Assembly (NCBI GenBank): GCA_017649485.1
Contig: JAGCGS010000050.1
Location: forward strand, 1-39,695
From: Bacteroidaceae bacterium
Lineage (GTDB): Bacteria; Bacteroidota; Bacteroidia; Bacteroidales; Bacteroidaceae
Reading direction: 5' to 3'
Length of the DNA stretch: 39,695 bases
In this document: in pieces, positions 13,841 through 23,105 of the stretch
Layout: each line of letters begins with the position of its first letter
Position numbering within the stretch: the first letter of the stretch is position 1
Position numbers and translations under genes: made by a program
Notes under the pieces: generated by a model
The model's database searches: none
Told to the model about the DNA's origin: nothing
What the model saw: the letters and a program-made list of their open reading frames with translations, nothing else

Positions 13841-16210
13841 ATGAATACAATGTTGAGCAATTTCGTGGCAATGTTCCGTAAGTTCCCTTCTGCACACTTG
13901 CTGAATATCTTCGGACTGAGCGTAGCCTTCGCTGCATTCTACATCATCATGGCGCAGGTTAATTATGACTACAGCTATAACAAAGAGATAACTGACTATG
14001 ACCGCATTTATCGGTATGAACATGCGTGGGAAAGCGATGGCTCCGGTAGTTCGGCAGGGGACTATAAACTATATATGTCACGTCCGCTGGGTGAGATAAT
14101 AGCCGCTTGCTCGCCTCACATCGAGAGCTATGGGTTGATAGGTTATAATCTTACTGATGCTGAAATGTCTGTAGGTGAGAACAGCTTTGACGTAACCATG
14201 TTTATGGGCGTGAATGATTATATGCAGGTGTTTCAACCCAAGATGCTGGCAGGTTCCACCGATGCACTGGTAGGTGACCGCTATAACCTGTTGATTCCTG
14301 CCTCGTGGGCGATGAAATTCTTTGGCACGACAGATGCAGTAGGAAAGACGTTGCGGAGGACAAGCAATAATATGGATTACACCATTGGTGGGGTATTTGA
14401 AGATTATAGCGAAAACTCTTTCCTGCACAATTGTCTGTTTTTTGGCGGTGAGCGTAGTAAGGATGAATGGTATCAGCAAAACTATCAGCTTTACCTGCGT
14501 CTGGACGACAAGGCTTCGCTTGACGAAACCCTAGCAGCCATGAAAGCCGAGGTGAAACAAGTATATTATATCAACAGAGGTAATACTCTTGTTAATGATG
14601 AAATTTGCAATTTGGTGCCTTTGAATGAAACTCACTTTGAGAAAGTGGGCAATGCGGCAACAGCCAATAGGGGAACCACCTATCTGCTGTTTTGCTTCTC
14701 GCTACTGATTATCATTGTGGCTGGTGTCAATTTTATGAACTTCACCTTAGCCCAAACTCCGATGAGGCTGCGTAGTATCAATACACAGAAAGTCCTGGGT
14801 GCAAATACTCTAAGGCTTAGGGGTATATTGCTGGGTGAGTCTGTCGGCATCAGTTTGTTGGGATTCTTTGTGTCATTGGCATTGGTCTATCTTGCCACCC
14901 TGTTAGGCTTCCAACAAATGGTGGAGTCTGATTTGTCGTTCTCCAATCATCTTATTTTACTGCTTGTATTGCTGCTCATCAGCGTGGCGATAGGTGTGCT
15001 CTCCGGTCTCTATCCATCGTGGTATGTCACTAGTTTCCCTCCTGCGCTGGTGCTGAAGGGCAACTTTGGTCTTTCTCCCCAAGGTAAGCAGTTGCGAACG
15101 GCTTTGGTGGGCTTCCAGTTTGTGGTGGCATTTGTCTTGGTCATTGGCATTGTGGTGATTTATTTGCAAAGCTTGCTGATTAAGACTGCTGACTATGGAT
15201 ATGAAAAAGAAGAAGTTGTGGCAGGATATGTTTCGCCAGAGGTATATCAAAGTCCTGATGCAGCCATTGCAGAAGTGTTGCGTGTGCCTGGTGTGGTGGG
15301 TGCTGCCTATTCTGAATTCTTGCTGAATACTCGGGAACAATATAAGGGGCAGGGCAGGAATGATGAGGAACACCAAGTGAATTTCCAGTGCATCGGGGTG
15401 GATTGGAATTACTTGGATGTGATGGGCATCAAGATAAAGGAAGGTCGTTCGTTCAGGGAAACGGACAAAAATGTGTATGTCGTCAATGAAGTTGCCAAGC
15501 AGATGTATCCTTGGATAGAGGTGGACAAGCCTGTGGTACAAGGTCATGAAGTGGTGGTAGGTGTGTGCGAGAACGTAAGGTTTGGCTCATTCCGTTCTGA
15601 TGATATGGCTCGTCCATTGTTCTTTGCCTTTTACGATTATGACGATGGAAATGAATTCCAATCCAATAGCAGGAACTACATCAACGTACGCATAGCTTCC
15701 AATACCGACAAATATGAGGTGATAGAACAGCTGCAACAGACCTTGGAGAAGTTCAGTCCTGGCTATGACTTCGAGTTCAAACCCATGGACAAAGTCATAG
15801 AAAAACTTTATGTCAAGGAGAACAAACTGACCAATCAGGTGACCTTGCTCTCGTTGCTGGCACTGGTTATCAGCTTGATTGGTGTGTTTGGCCTGACGAT
15901 GTTTGAAAGCGAATACCGCCATAAGGAAATAGGCATCCGCAAGATATTTGGTAGCACTACGGCGCAGATACTGATGATGTTCAACAAACGGTACCTGATG
16001 ATCCTGGCTATCTGCTTTATCTTGGCTGCACCTATAGGCTATCTCACTGCCATGAACTGGCTACAGAGCTTTGCCACCAAAACGGTGATATCCCCCTTGG
16101 TGTATATCTGCTCTTTCCTGTCGGTGAGCTTGATGACGATGCTTACCGTTACTTGGCAGAGCTGGAAGAACGCCAGTGAGAACCCTGTAAACTCTATAAA
16201 GACTGAATAA
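13841..16210 (+). CDS. ABC transporter permease, MacB/FtsX type (2)
   Basis: A 789-aa permease with the same eight-helix, two-periplasmic-domain layout as its upstream neighbour and the same coupling motif (ESEYRHKEIGIRKIFGST). The C-terminal QSWKNASENPVNSIKTE is identical to that of permease 1, so these two are the closest paralogues and arose by tandem duplication. The gap to the upstream stop is 2 nt and to the downstream start 2 nt. The periplasmic domains have diverged more than the membrane parts, which fits pairing of unlike subunits or different substrates. Confidence 0.93.
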   Translation: MNTMLSNFVAMFRKFPSAHLLNIFGLSVAFAAFYIIMAQVNYDYSYNKEITDYDRIYRYEHAWESDGSGSSAGDYKLYMSRPLGEIIAACSPHIESYGLIGYNLTDAEMSVGENSFDVTMFMGVNDYMQVFQPKMLAGSTDALVGDRYNLLIPASWAMKFFGTTDAVGKTLRRTSNNMDYTIGGVFEDYSENSFLHNCLFFGGERSKDEWYQQNYQLYLRLDDKASLDETLAAMKAEVKQVYYINRGNTLVNDEICNLVPLNETHFEKVGNAATANRGTTYLLFCFSLLIIIVAGVNFMNFTLAQTPMRLRSINTQKVLGANTLRLRGILLGESVGISLLGFFVSLALVYLATLLGFQQMVESDLSFSNHLILLLVLLLISVAIGVLSGLYPSWYVTSFPPALVLKGNFGLSPQGKQLRTALVGFQFVVAFVLVIGIVVIYLQSLLIKTADYGYEKEEVVAGYVSPEVYQSPDAAIAEVLRVPGVVGAAYSEFLLNTREQYKGQGRNDEEHQVNFQCIGVDWNYLDVMGIKIKEGRSFRETDKNVYVVNEVAKQMYPWIEVDKPVVQGHEVVVGVCENVRFGSFRSDDMARPLFFAFYDYDDGNEFQSNSRNYINVRIASNTDKYEVIEQLQQTLEKFSPGYDFEFKPMDKVIEKLYVKENKLTNQVTLLSLLALVISLIGVFGLTMFESEYRHKEIGIRKIFGSTTAQILMMFNKRYLMILAICFILAAPIGYLTAMNWLQSFATKTVISPLVYICSFLSVSLMTMLTVTWQSWKNASENPVNSIKTE

Positions 16211-16212
16211 CC

Positions 16213-18588
16213 ATGAAGACATATTTGACTTTTTTAAATAGAAACAAACTCTTTACTTTGGTGAATGTGGCAGGACTGAGCATCAGTCTGATGTTCGTCC
16301 TGCTCATCAGCAACATGGTGACACGCCAGCTTACTGTTGATAGCAACGTGCCTGATGCAGACCGCATCAGTGTGTTTTCCAACGAGCACTGGGCTGGGGC
16401 GCACTACAACTTAGGTAACCACTTGCAGAGCCGCTATCCGGAGATAGAGGACTGGACTGCTGTTAGCTCGGTAGTTAAAGATATGTATTTTGCCCGCATA
16501 AACGAGCATAATATAAACGTTAAAATACTCATTGCCAAAAAGAACTTCCTTGATTTCTTCGGATATCAGGTGGCAGACGGGGCGCAGGATGCCATGAAGG
16601 CAGCAAACGATGTGGTGCTGACCAAATATGGTGCCAAGAAGCTGTTTGGAACAGAGCAGGCTGTAGGTAAGACTTTCCAGATACCGGCTTTTGACAGCCA
16701 GACCTATACCGTTACGGCTGTGATGGATGATTTCAACAATTCTATCTTTCCTCAAGAGACAGATATGATCATTCCATTCGAGAATATGAAGTATTATAAC
16801 GAGTCGTGTGCCGAAGAGGAGACCTATATGAACAATGCAGCAGGTACCGAACTGTTCCTCAAGACTCCACAAGGCGTTGACCTGAACGGCAAGGCTCAGG
16901 AAATCAAAGAGTACCTGAAGACTTTCTTCTGGATATACGAACAGAATGTGATGCAGGAAGTGAAGTTCATCCCGATGCGTGATTTCTATTTCAGCGAAAT
17001 TACCAACACCCAAGAATTGAACCAGTACAGCAAGACTCAGGTGATTGTCTATATTGTGGTGGGTATCCTTATCTTGCTCATGGCGGTATTCAACTATATC
17101 AGTATGGCGGTGGCACAGTCCTCATACCGTGCCAAAGAGATGGCGACACGTCGTCTGTTGGGCAGCAACAAACGGGATATCTTCTGGCGTATGATAGGCG
17201 AGTCGTTCTTTATGACGCTGATAGCCTTCCTGCTGGGATTTCTGCTGGCAAAGGCGGTGGAGCCATACGCTTCTGACTTATTCCAAACATCTTTCGACTT
17301 GATAGGCGACCTTAACATCTACACCATTCTTATATATTTGGCTGGTGTATGTGCCTTGGCATACGTGGCAGGCTTCTTCCCTGCCACCATCCTGAGCCAG
17401 TATAATCCGATGGATGTGGTGAAGGGTACTTTCCGCCGCAAGACCAAGGCTCTGTGGCTGAGGATGCTCAATATCTTCCAGAGTGGTATGACTATAGGTC
17501 TGCTTACCTGTGCACTGACTATGATGCTGCTGATGCACTATGCCGTCAACAAGCCGTTGGGGTATAATCAGCAAGATATTTTGGTGCTGGATGCCGTACT
17601 GGATGAGGGCGGATATAGTACGTTGCGTAACGAACTGAGGCAGCTGCCATACGTGATGGACGTGAGTTGCTCTTTGGGTACTCCTGGTAGTGGCGGCAAT
17701 AACAATACCATGAGTTTGCAGAACCTGAAGACGGGTGAAGAGGAGATTTTCAGCTTCCAGGTGTTTATGGTGGACAGCGCTTTCCTCAAGGTATATGACA
17801 TTGATATCCTGGAAGACCGCCATCTTTCAAAGTCGGAAGATCCTAACTTTTTGGTGAGCGACAGTACCATGCTGATGCTGCGCAATATAGGCTATGAGGA
17901 CAAAGTACTCAGCCCTAAGAGTTACAACTTCAATATTGCTGGGCAGTTCCGACATTTCCGCCCTTTCTCATTGATGAATGTAGGGGGAACTAGACCTATG
18001 TTGATGCAAATACTTCCAGTTGACAAGATGACGGGCAATTTTGAACCCTGGAATGTGAGTGTGCGCTTCTATCCCGGAGGCGATAAGGTTTCACAACGAG
18101 AAGAGGTGGAACGCGTTTACAGGAAACTGGCGGGTGAAACACCATTTGGTTCCGACTGGTATGAGGATCAGATGGAGCAGGAATACGAACCGATTTCGCA
18201 GACCCGCAATCTGATAGTTGTGTTCACGTTCGCTGCATTGGTGATTTCTATCCTGGGCCTGACTGCCATGAGCATCTATTTCATTGCTCAGCGAAAACGT
18301 GACATCGCCATCCGTAAAGTGTTCGGCTCTACCAGCCGTAACGAGATGCTGCGCCTGATACGGTTCTCTGGGCTGAGCTTGCTGGCAAGCTTGGTGATTG
18401 CCATTCCGCTGATATGGATTGGTGTGAAGAAGATACAGGATATCCTGCCAATCGAGGGCTTCTCCATGCCTTGGTGGGCTCCATTAGCAGGCTTTGCCGC
18501 CGTAGCACTGATTTCTCTGTTCTCTGTATTTGTAATCAGCAAGCAGGCTACAGAGGAGAACCCCGTGAATAACTTGAAAACAGAATAA
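16213..18588 (+). CDS. ABC transporter permease, MacB/FtsX type (3)
   Basis: A 791-aa permease of the same architecture but clearly more distant from permeases 1 and 2. The N-terminus MKTYLTFLNRNKLFTLVNVAG is the classic start of Bacteroidetes FtsX permeases. The coupling motif is AQRKRDIAIRKVFGSTSR and the tail is EENPVNNLKTE. It begins 2 nt after permease 2 and precedes the ATPase gene by 20 nt. As an FtsX-type subunit it would work as a dimer, either with itself or with another permease of the operon. Confidence 0.93.
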   Translation: MKTYLTFLNRNKLFTLVNVAGLSISLMFVLLISNMVTRQLTVDSNVPDADRISVFSNEHWAGAHYNLGNHLQSRYPEIEDWTAVSSVVKDMYFARINEHNINVKILIAKKNFLDFFGYQVADGAQDAMKAANDVVLTKYGAKKLFGTEQAVGKTFQIPAFDSQTYTVTAVMDDFNNSIFPQETDMIIPFENMKYYNESCAEEETYMNNAAGTELFLKTPQGVDLNGKAQEIKEYLKTFFWIYEQNVMQEVKFIPMRDFYFSEITNTQELNQYSKTQVIVYIVVGILILLMAVFNYISMAVAQSSYRAKEMATRRLLGSNKRDIFWRMIGESFFMTLIAFLLGFLLAKAVEPYASDLFQTSFDLIGDLNIYTILIYLAGVCALAYVAGFFPATILSQYNPMDVVKGTFRRKTKALWLRMLNIFQSGMTIGLLTCALTMMLLMHYAVNKPLGYNQQDILVLDAVLDEGGYSTLRNELRQLPYVMDVSCSLGTPGSGGNNNTMSLQNLKTGEEEIFSFQVFMVDSAFLKVYDIDILEDRHLSKSEDPNFLVSDSTMLMLRNIGYEDKVLSPKSYNFNIAGQFRHFRPFSLMNVGGTRPMLMQILPVDKMTGNFEPWNVSVRFYPGGDKVSQREEVERVYRKLAGETPFGSDWYEDQMEQEYEPISQTRNLIVVFTFAALVISILGLTAMSIYFIAQRKRDIAIRKVFGSTSRNEMLRLIRFSGLSLLASLVIAIPLIWIGVKKIQDILPIEGFSMPWWAPLAGFAAVALISLFSVFVISKQATEENPVNNLKTE

Positions 18589-18608
18589 TAACTAAAAACG
18601 ATACGATT

Positions 18609-19286
18609 ATGATTAAGATTGAAAACCTGGTGAAGAAGTTCACCACTACGGAAGTAGAGACGATTGCATTGAACAATGTAAGCTTGGAAGTGGCCGACAA
18701 GGAGTTCGTGGCCATCATGGGCCCGTCAGGATGCGGCAAGTCAACCCTGCTGAACATTATGGGCCTATTAGACAACCCTACATCAGGCGACTACTATTTA
18801 GGAGAACAGGAAGTGGGACACCTCAAGGAGAAAGACCGTACCAAAGTGCGCAAGGGCAATATCGGCTTCGTGTTCCAGAGCTTCAACCTGATTGACGAGC
18901 TGAACGTGTATGAGAACGTGGAACTGCCCTTGACTTACTTAGGTGTTCCTGCCGATGAACGCAAACGCAAGGTAAATGAGATATTGAAACGTATGGCGAT
19001 TAGTCATCGTGCCAAACACTATCCGCAGCAACTTAGTGGTGGACAGCAGCAGCGTGTCGCCATTGCCCGTGCGGTGGTGTGTGAACCCAAGATTATCCTG
19101 GCTGATGAGCCTACTGGAAACCTCGACTCAAAGAACGGCTTGGAGGTGATGCAACTGCTTACTGAGTTGAACAAGGAGGGTACTACCATCGTGATGGTGA
19201 CGCACAGCCAGCGTGACGCAGGCTTTGCCACCCGTGTTATTAACTTATTTGACGGACAGGTGGTGTCAACATCCGAAGGGCTTTGA
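18609..19286 (+). CDS. ABC transporter ATP-binding protein (LolD/MacB type)
   Basis: A 225-aa ATPase with every motif intact: Walker A GPSGCGKST (38-46), Q-loop Gln90, signature LSGGQ (142-146), Walker B ILADE (163-167) and an H-loop His in VMVTHSQR. It belongs to the MacB/LolD/FtsE branch that drives mechanotransmission rather than classical substrate transport. It is the only ATPase in the operon, so it should serve all four permeases. Its stop codon abuts the first unit of the 22-bp array at 19287. Confidence 0.95.
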   Translation: MIKIENLVKKFTTTEVETIALNNVSLEVADKEFVAIMGPSGCGKSTLLNIMGLLDNPTSGDYYLGEQEVGHLKEKDRTKVRKGNIGFVFQSFNLIDELNVYENVELPLTYLGVPADERKRKVNEILKRMAISHRAKHYPQQLSGGQQQRVAIARAVVCEPKIILADEPTGNLDSKNGLEVMQLLTELNKEGTTIVMVTHSQRDAGFATRVINLFDGQVVSTSEGL

Positions 19287-19418
19287 AGTCCCTGTGTTTT
19301 GTACTGATAGTCCCTGCGTTTTGTACCATTTGTCTGAGAGTTTTGAACTGCTGGTCCCTGGGCTTTGTACAGCCCGTTCCAAAGCCTCGGACCATCAGTC
19401 CCAATATTTAGTACATTG
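19287..19418 (+). repeat. 22-bp degenerate tandem array 1
   Basis: Six units start at 19287, 19309, 19331, 19353, 19375 and 19397, exactly 22 bp apart. The first two agree at 18 of 22 positions and later neighbours at 11-13 of 22 (about 5.5 expected by chance). The best core is AGTCCCTGYGTTTTGTAC. The unit at 19375 also reads as an inverted copy of the unit before it (CAAAGCCTCGGACC against GGTCCCTGGGCTTTG), giving a hairpin. The array begins directly after the ATPase stop codon and sits between it and permease 4. Function is unknown; it is not CRISPR (no constant repeat with unique spacers). Confidence 0.85.
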
Positions 19419-19482
19419 AGTAGGGATGGCTCGGATTAGAAACAGAGGGATTGAGCCCTAATGAAGGGGTTAATTTGAACAG

Positions 19483-19492
19483 AAAGAGGTGA
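19483..19492 (+). promoter_or_regulatory. Strong ribosome binding site of permease 4
   Basis: AAAGAGGTGA ends 6 nt before the ATG. It is a strong Shine-Dalgarno match, which is uncommon in Bacteroidetes. It confirms the start at 19499 and suggests that permease 4 is translated independently after the 212-nt gap. Confidence 0.65.
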
Positions 19493-19498
19493 TAGATT

Positions 19499-21886
19499 AT
19501 GAAACAAGCAATAAACTCTATATTTAGAAAAGGGCAGGCTAATGTGGTGAAGATTATCTGTCTGAGCATCGGTTTGGCTTTGGGTCTGCTGATGATAGCC
19601 GAGGTCATCTTTGAGCGAAGTTACGATAACTACATCCCTCGCCTGGATGATACCTATCGCGTGACGGCCACCTATCAGATGCAAGAAGGAGATCCCAAAG
19701 ATTACAACCAGACAGCAGGTGCCATTGCCCCGGGCATCAAGAATGTATGCCCCGAAGTCGAGGCTGCCACCCGTTTTACCTATCTCGATGGTGATGCCAC
19801 ATTCCTTACTGAGGAAATGCTGGCCATCAAGGGTGACTTATACCTGGCTGACTCGTCGTTTTTCGATGTGTTCCCTCGCAGAATTCTCTTTGGTGAAGAT
19901 CCGCACACGGGTCTCAACAAAGTGTATCAGGCTTATATCTCCGACAAACTATTGGAAACCGTGGGTACAGACATCATCGGCAAGACGGTGAAGTATAAGA
20001 ACAACCAAGCCCTCCAAATCCAGGTAGTGGGTGCTTTCGAGGCATTCCCCGAGAATACCCATTTACCGCAGATGGACATCCTGTTGTCACTGCCTACCTA
20101 CAAGCTGTTGCAGGGTGGTTTTGACAGTGCCAACAACTGGTTAGGCAACGACAGGTATAAAAGCTATGTCCGCCTGGCACCAGGAGTGCAGCCTGAGGCC
20201 TTGCAGACACGGATTGACCAGATGGTGGAAGACCACATGGGCGAGCAGCTGAAGCAGGCTGGCTTCAGATATGCGCTGGGCCTGAAGCCTGTAAGAAACC
20301 TCATCCTCACGGAATCCGACTACAACCGTGTGATGAACTATGTGTTCTTGGCATTTGGCATCATCATGCTGGCAGTGTCTATCTTGAACTATATCCTGTT
20401 GGTAGTGTCGTCAATGGTGAACCGAGCCAAGAGCATTGCCACCTATCGCTGCTACGGAGCTTCAGGCAAGGATATCTACAAGATGATTCTCAGCGAGTCA
20501 TTCCTTCATGTGGTATGCATCAGCCTGCCCATAGCCATACTGATTATGCTAGGCTTGCAAGACTTCATCCAAGAGAACATCGCCCACTCGTTGAAGAGCC
20601 TTTTCCCGACATCCACCATCATTATCTGTGCAGTGATCACCTTGGCGGTAACGCTGATTTGCGGCATGATGCCCGGCTATCTCTATACCAAGATACCTGT
20701 GACGTATGCCTATCGTCGCTATAGCGAGAACAAACGCCATTGGAAGTTGGGTTTGCTGTTTGCACAGTTCCTGTTGGCAGCATTCTTTGTGAATATGCTG
20801 GTAGTGTTAGGATTGCAATATAGCAAGATGACCAACTACAACTTGGGCTTTGACTACCAGAACACGCTTGCGATTTCTCTTCGCGGCATACCCGACAACG
20901 AGGCTGAGCGTGCCGTGCAGGAGTTGAAGCGAGACCCACGGGTGGCAGGCGTTTCCTGGGCTTATCAGTCGTTGGAAAGCAATCCCAGTGGTGACAATGT
21001 CATCAATATGGAAACGCATGAGCACTACATGAACATTGCCAATCTGTTTGAGGTAGGCGACAATTTTTTTGAGGTAATGGATATTCCTATTATCGAAGGC
21101 AAATCGTTTACCCCAGGCTTGAACGACAGCATACAGACCGAGATCATGGTGAGCCGTAGCTTTGTGGAACGAATGCGGGAGATAGCCGGCTGGGAAGGCT
21201 CAGGCATCGGTAAGCAGGTGTTCATCACTTCTCATGAGAAGGCACCCACCACCATTGTGGGAGTATATGAAGACCTGAAGTTAGGTTCGTTTGTGGATGG
21301 CACCGATCATCGCCCGTCGGTGATGTACTATGGTTCTGTGGGCCATCCTTTTATCCAGCGCCTCTATGTACGATTGCACGACTTCAATGAAGAGTCAGTG
21401 AATCAAATACAGCAGATAGTAAACCAGACGATGACTTCAGAGCAGGTGACAGTCATGCCGATGCGTATGCTGGTGGGCAACAACTACGAAGGTTTCAAGC
21501 ATGTGCGCAATGCTGTGCTGCTGGCAGGCCTGAGCATCTTCATTATTGCGATGATAGGTTTGATAGCCTACCTGATGGATGAGGTGAACCGTCGCAGAAG
21601 TGAGATAGCCATCCGTAAGATTGTGGGAGCCACCGTGATGGATGTGCAGCGCATCTTCCAACGTGACCTGATGCTGATAGCCCTGCCTGCCATGCTGATA
21701 GGCTTGCTCTTGGCTTGGTATGTCAGTCAGCAGGTCTTGCAGCTCTTCGAGGTGAAGATAGCTCTAACAGCATGGCTTTTCGGCGGATGCACCATTGCCG
21801 TTCTCTGCCTTGTCCTGGCTGTTGCTTCTATGCTGGTTCTGCAAACGGCTCGTACCAATCCTACCGAGAATCTCAGGACGGAATAA
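19499..21886 (+). CDS. ABC transporter permease, MacB/FtsX type (4)
   Basis: A 795-aa permease, the most divergent of the four. It keeps the N-terminal helix (about residues 17-36), periplasmic domain, three central helices (about 280-300, 335-355, 378-398), TM5 (about 418-440), second periplasmic domain and C-terminal helices. The coupling motif is NRRRSEIAIRKIVGAT and the tail TNPTENLRTE still echoes the NPVNxxKTE ending of the others. It is separated from the ATPase by array 1, with no clear internal promoter, and ends the operon at the terminator at 21895. Confidence 0.92.
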   Translation: MKQAINSIFRKGQANVVKIICLSIGLALGLLMIAEVIFERSYDNYIPRLDDTYRVTATYQMQEGDPKDYNQTAGAIAPGIKNVCPEVEAATRFTYLDGDATFLTEEMLAIKGDLYLADSSFFDVFPRRILFGEDPHTGLNKVYQAYISDKLLETVGTDIIGKTVKYKNNQALQIQVVGAFEAFPENTHLPQMDILLSLPTYKLLQGGFDSANNWLGNDRYKSYVRLAPGVQPEALQTRIDQMVEDHMGEQLKQAGFRYALGLKPVRNLILTESDYNRVMNYVFLAFGIIMLAVSILNYILLVVSSMVNRAKSIATYRCYGASGKDIYKMILSESFLHVVCISLPIAILIMLGLQDFIQENIAHSLKSLFPTSTIIICAVITLAVTLICGMMPGYLYTKIPVTYAYRRYSENKRHWKLGLLFAQFLLAAFFVNMLVVLGLQYSKMTNYNLGFDYQNTLAISLRGIPDNEAERAVQELKRDPRVAGVSWAYQSLESNPSGDNVINMETHEHYMNIANLFEVGDNFFEVMDIPIIEGKSFTPGLNDSIQTEIMVSRSFVERMREIAGWEGSGIGKQVFITSHEKAPTTIVGVYEDLKLGSFVDGTDHRPSVMYYGSVGHPFIQRLYVRLHDFNEESVNQIQQIVNQTMTSEQVTVMPMRMLVGNNYEGFKHVRNAVLLAGLSIFIIAMIGLIAYLMDEVNRRRSEIAIRKIVGATVMDVQRIFQRDLMLIALPAMLIGLLLAWYVSQQVLQLFEVKIALTAWLFGGCTIAVLCLVLAVASMLVLQTARTNPTENLRTE

Positions 21887-21894
21887 ATACAACA

Positions 21895-21918
21895 AGAGGC
21901 ACTCTTTTGGGTGCCTCT
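21895..21918. terminator. Bidirectional terminator (ABC operon / HU gene)
   Basis: An 8-bp stem AGAGGCAC/GTGCCTCT with an 8-nt loop lies 8 nt after permease 4 and 34 nt beyond the HU stop. A T-rich tract follows on both strands (CGCTTT on plus, TTGTTGTATTT on minus), so it can end both convergent transcripts. Confidence 0.7.
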
Positions 21919-21952
21919 CGCTTTAAATCTCTTACTCAATCCTGCTGGGGTA

Positions 21953-22216
21953 TTACAGCTCCAGTTCTGAGCCAGCCTTAAACTTGACATTCTTTTTTGC
22001 TGCAATATCAATAGCTTCGCCAGTAGCAGGGTTGACACCCTGGCGGGCTGCTCTCTCAACTACAGAGAATGAGCCAAAACCAACTAATGACACCTTGTCG
22101 CCATCCTTTAAAGCTTCGCTGACAGCTGCTATAGCAGCCTCTAATGCCTTTTTGCAGTCCACTTTTGTCAAGCCGGACTTTTCGGCCATTGCACTTACAA
22201 GTTCTGATTTGTTCAT
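21953..22216 (-). CDS. HU family DNA-binding protein
   Basis: An 87-aa histone-like protein that bends DNA as a dimer. It starts MNKSELVSAMAEKSGLTK, contains GFGSFSVVERAARQG and the beta-arm motif RQGVNPATGE with the intercalating Pro, and ends FKAGSELE. The start is set at MNKSELV because that is the family start; the frame continues 22 codons upstream without similarity. Own promoter at 22280-22310. HU-type proteins often help DNA looping at sigma-54 promoters, but its proximity to the exporter operon need not be meaningful. Confidence 0.95.
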   Translation of the reverse strand: MNKSELVSAMAEKSGLTKVDCKKALEAAIAAVSEALKDGDKVSLVGFGSFSVVERAARQGVNPATGEAIDIAAKKNVKFKAGSELEL

Positions 22217-22279
22217 AAATAAATATACTAAAAAATTACAATAAAAGTCAGTATGATATTCAAACCTTTTTTCAGACAG

Positions 22280-22310
22280 CAAATGTAGAGCATTATTTTA
22301 ACATAATCAA
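22280..22310 (-). promoter_or_regulatory. Promoter of the HU gene
   Basis: On the minus strand TTG (22308-22310), a 20-nt spacer and TACATTTG (22280-22287). The AT-rich leader is about 55-60 nt long. Confidence 0.75.
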
Positions 22311-22392
22311 GGAAACGTACAAAAAAACTTGCTTGAAAATGAAAAAAAACATAAACGGGCTTCAAATAATAGTAAAAGCAAGATATTATTGC

Positions 22393-22400
22393 TATTTTTG
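22393..22400 (+). promoter_or_regulatory. Candidate -7 box of the rhomboid operon
   Basis: TATTTTTG matches TAnnTTTG, 24 nt before the ATG. No good -33 element is visible 20 nt upstream. Confidence 0.4.
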
Positions 22401-22424
22401 CATTGTTTTTTAGTGGAATAATAC

Positions 22425-23105
22425 ATGAATAACTTACCGACAATTACCAAAAATCTACTTATCATCAACGTATTGATGTATCTGGCTACCGTGGTGCTGC
22501 AATCGCGCTTCGGTATTGACCTGGCTGATTACTTAGGCTTGCATTTTTTTATGGCAAGTGATTTCAAAATCTGGCAGTTGTTCACCTATATGTTCATGCA
22601 TGGCAGTTTCATGCATGTATTCTTCAATATGTTTGCTGTATGGATGTTTGGCCGAATCTTGGAGCAAGTATGGGGTAGCGACAGGTTTCTGTTTTTCTAC
22701 TTGGTGTGCGGCATTGGCGCGGGTTTGGTGCAAGAGGTGGTGCAATATGTGCAGTATGCTGTGGACCTCTCCCAATATACACAGGTGAACTTGGGTTATG
22801 CTGTTGTGCCGATGGAAGAATACCTGAACATGTTAACTACAGTGGGTGCCTCTGGTGCCGTCTATGGTATCCTGTTAGGATTTGGTATGACATTCCCTGA
22901 AGAAAAGATATTCATATTTCCGCTTCCCGTACCCATCAAAGCGAAGTATTTCGTAGCTTTCTATGCTGTAATTGAGCTTTTGGAAGGCTTGAGTCTGTCC
23001 GACAACGTGGCACATTTTGCTCACTTGGGTGGCATGATATTCGGATATATATTAATAAGGTATTGGCGAAACAAGTATAAGAGAAATGGCTACTATCGTT
23101 CGTGA
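22425..23105 (+). CDS. Rhomboid intramembrane serine protease (1)
   Basis: A 226-aa polytopic membrane protease that cuts transmembrane helices. The catalytic dyad is visible: Ser143 in GASGAVYG and His197 in AHFAHLGG. The early HGSFMHVFFNM motif (residues 59-69), typical of rhomboid helix 2, is present. It has about six hydrophobic segments and a short basic tail. The gene overlaps the next rhomboid gene by 20 nt, showing tight co-translation. The last gene of this cluster is an EEP-family protein. Confidence 0.93.
   Translation: MNNLPTITKNLLIINVLMYLATVVLQSRFGIDLADYLGLHFFMASDFKIWQLFTYMFMHGSFMHVFFNMFAVWMFGRILEQVWGSDRFLFFYLVCGIGAGLVQEVVQYVQYAVDLSQYTQVNLGYAVVPMEEYLNMLTTVGASGAVYGILLGFGMTFPEEKIFIFPLPVPIKAKYFVAFYAVIELLEGLSLSDNVAHFAHLGGMIFGYILIRYWRNKYKRNGYYRS

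Noticed and set aside
14957-15547. A 196-codon minus-strand frame inside permease 2
   Set aside because: The His- and Gln-rich translation is typical of antisense reading of a membrane-protein gene; no family pattern is visible.
11475-18588. Permeases 1-3 as one gene broken by frameshifts
   Set aside because: Each has its own ATG, full helix set and the same C-terminal tail, separated by clean stop codons and 2-nt gaps.
19287-19418. Coding sequence of a repeat protein
   Set aside because: Twenty-two bp is not a multiple of three, and no frame remains open across the array.
19420-19498. Separate promoter for permease 4
   Set aside because: TTAATTTG resembles a -7 box but lacks the TA, and no -33 or -24/-12 element is found.
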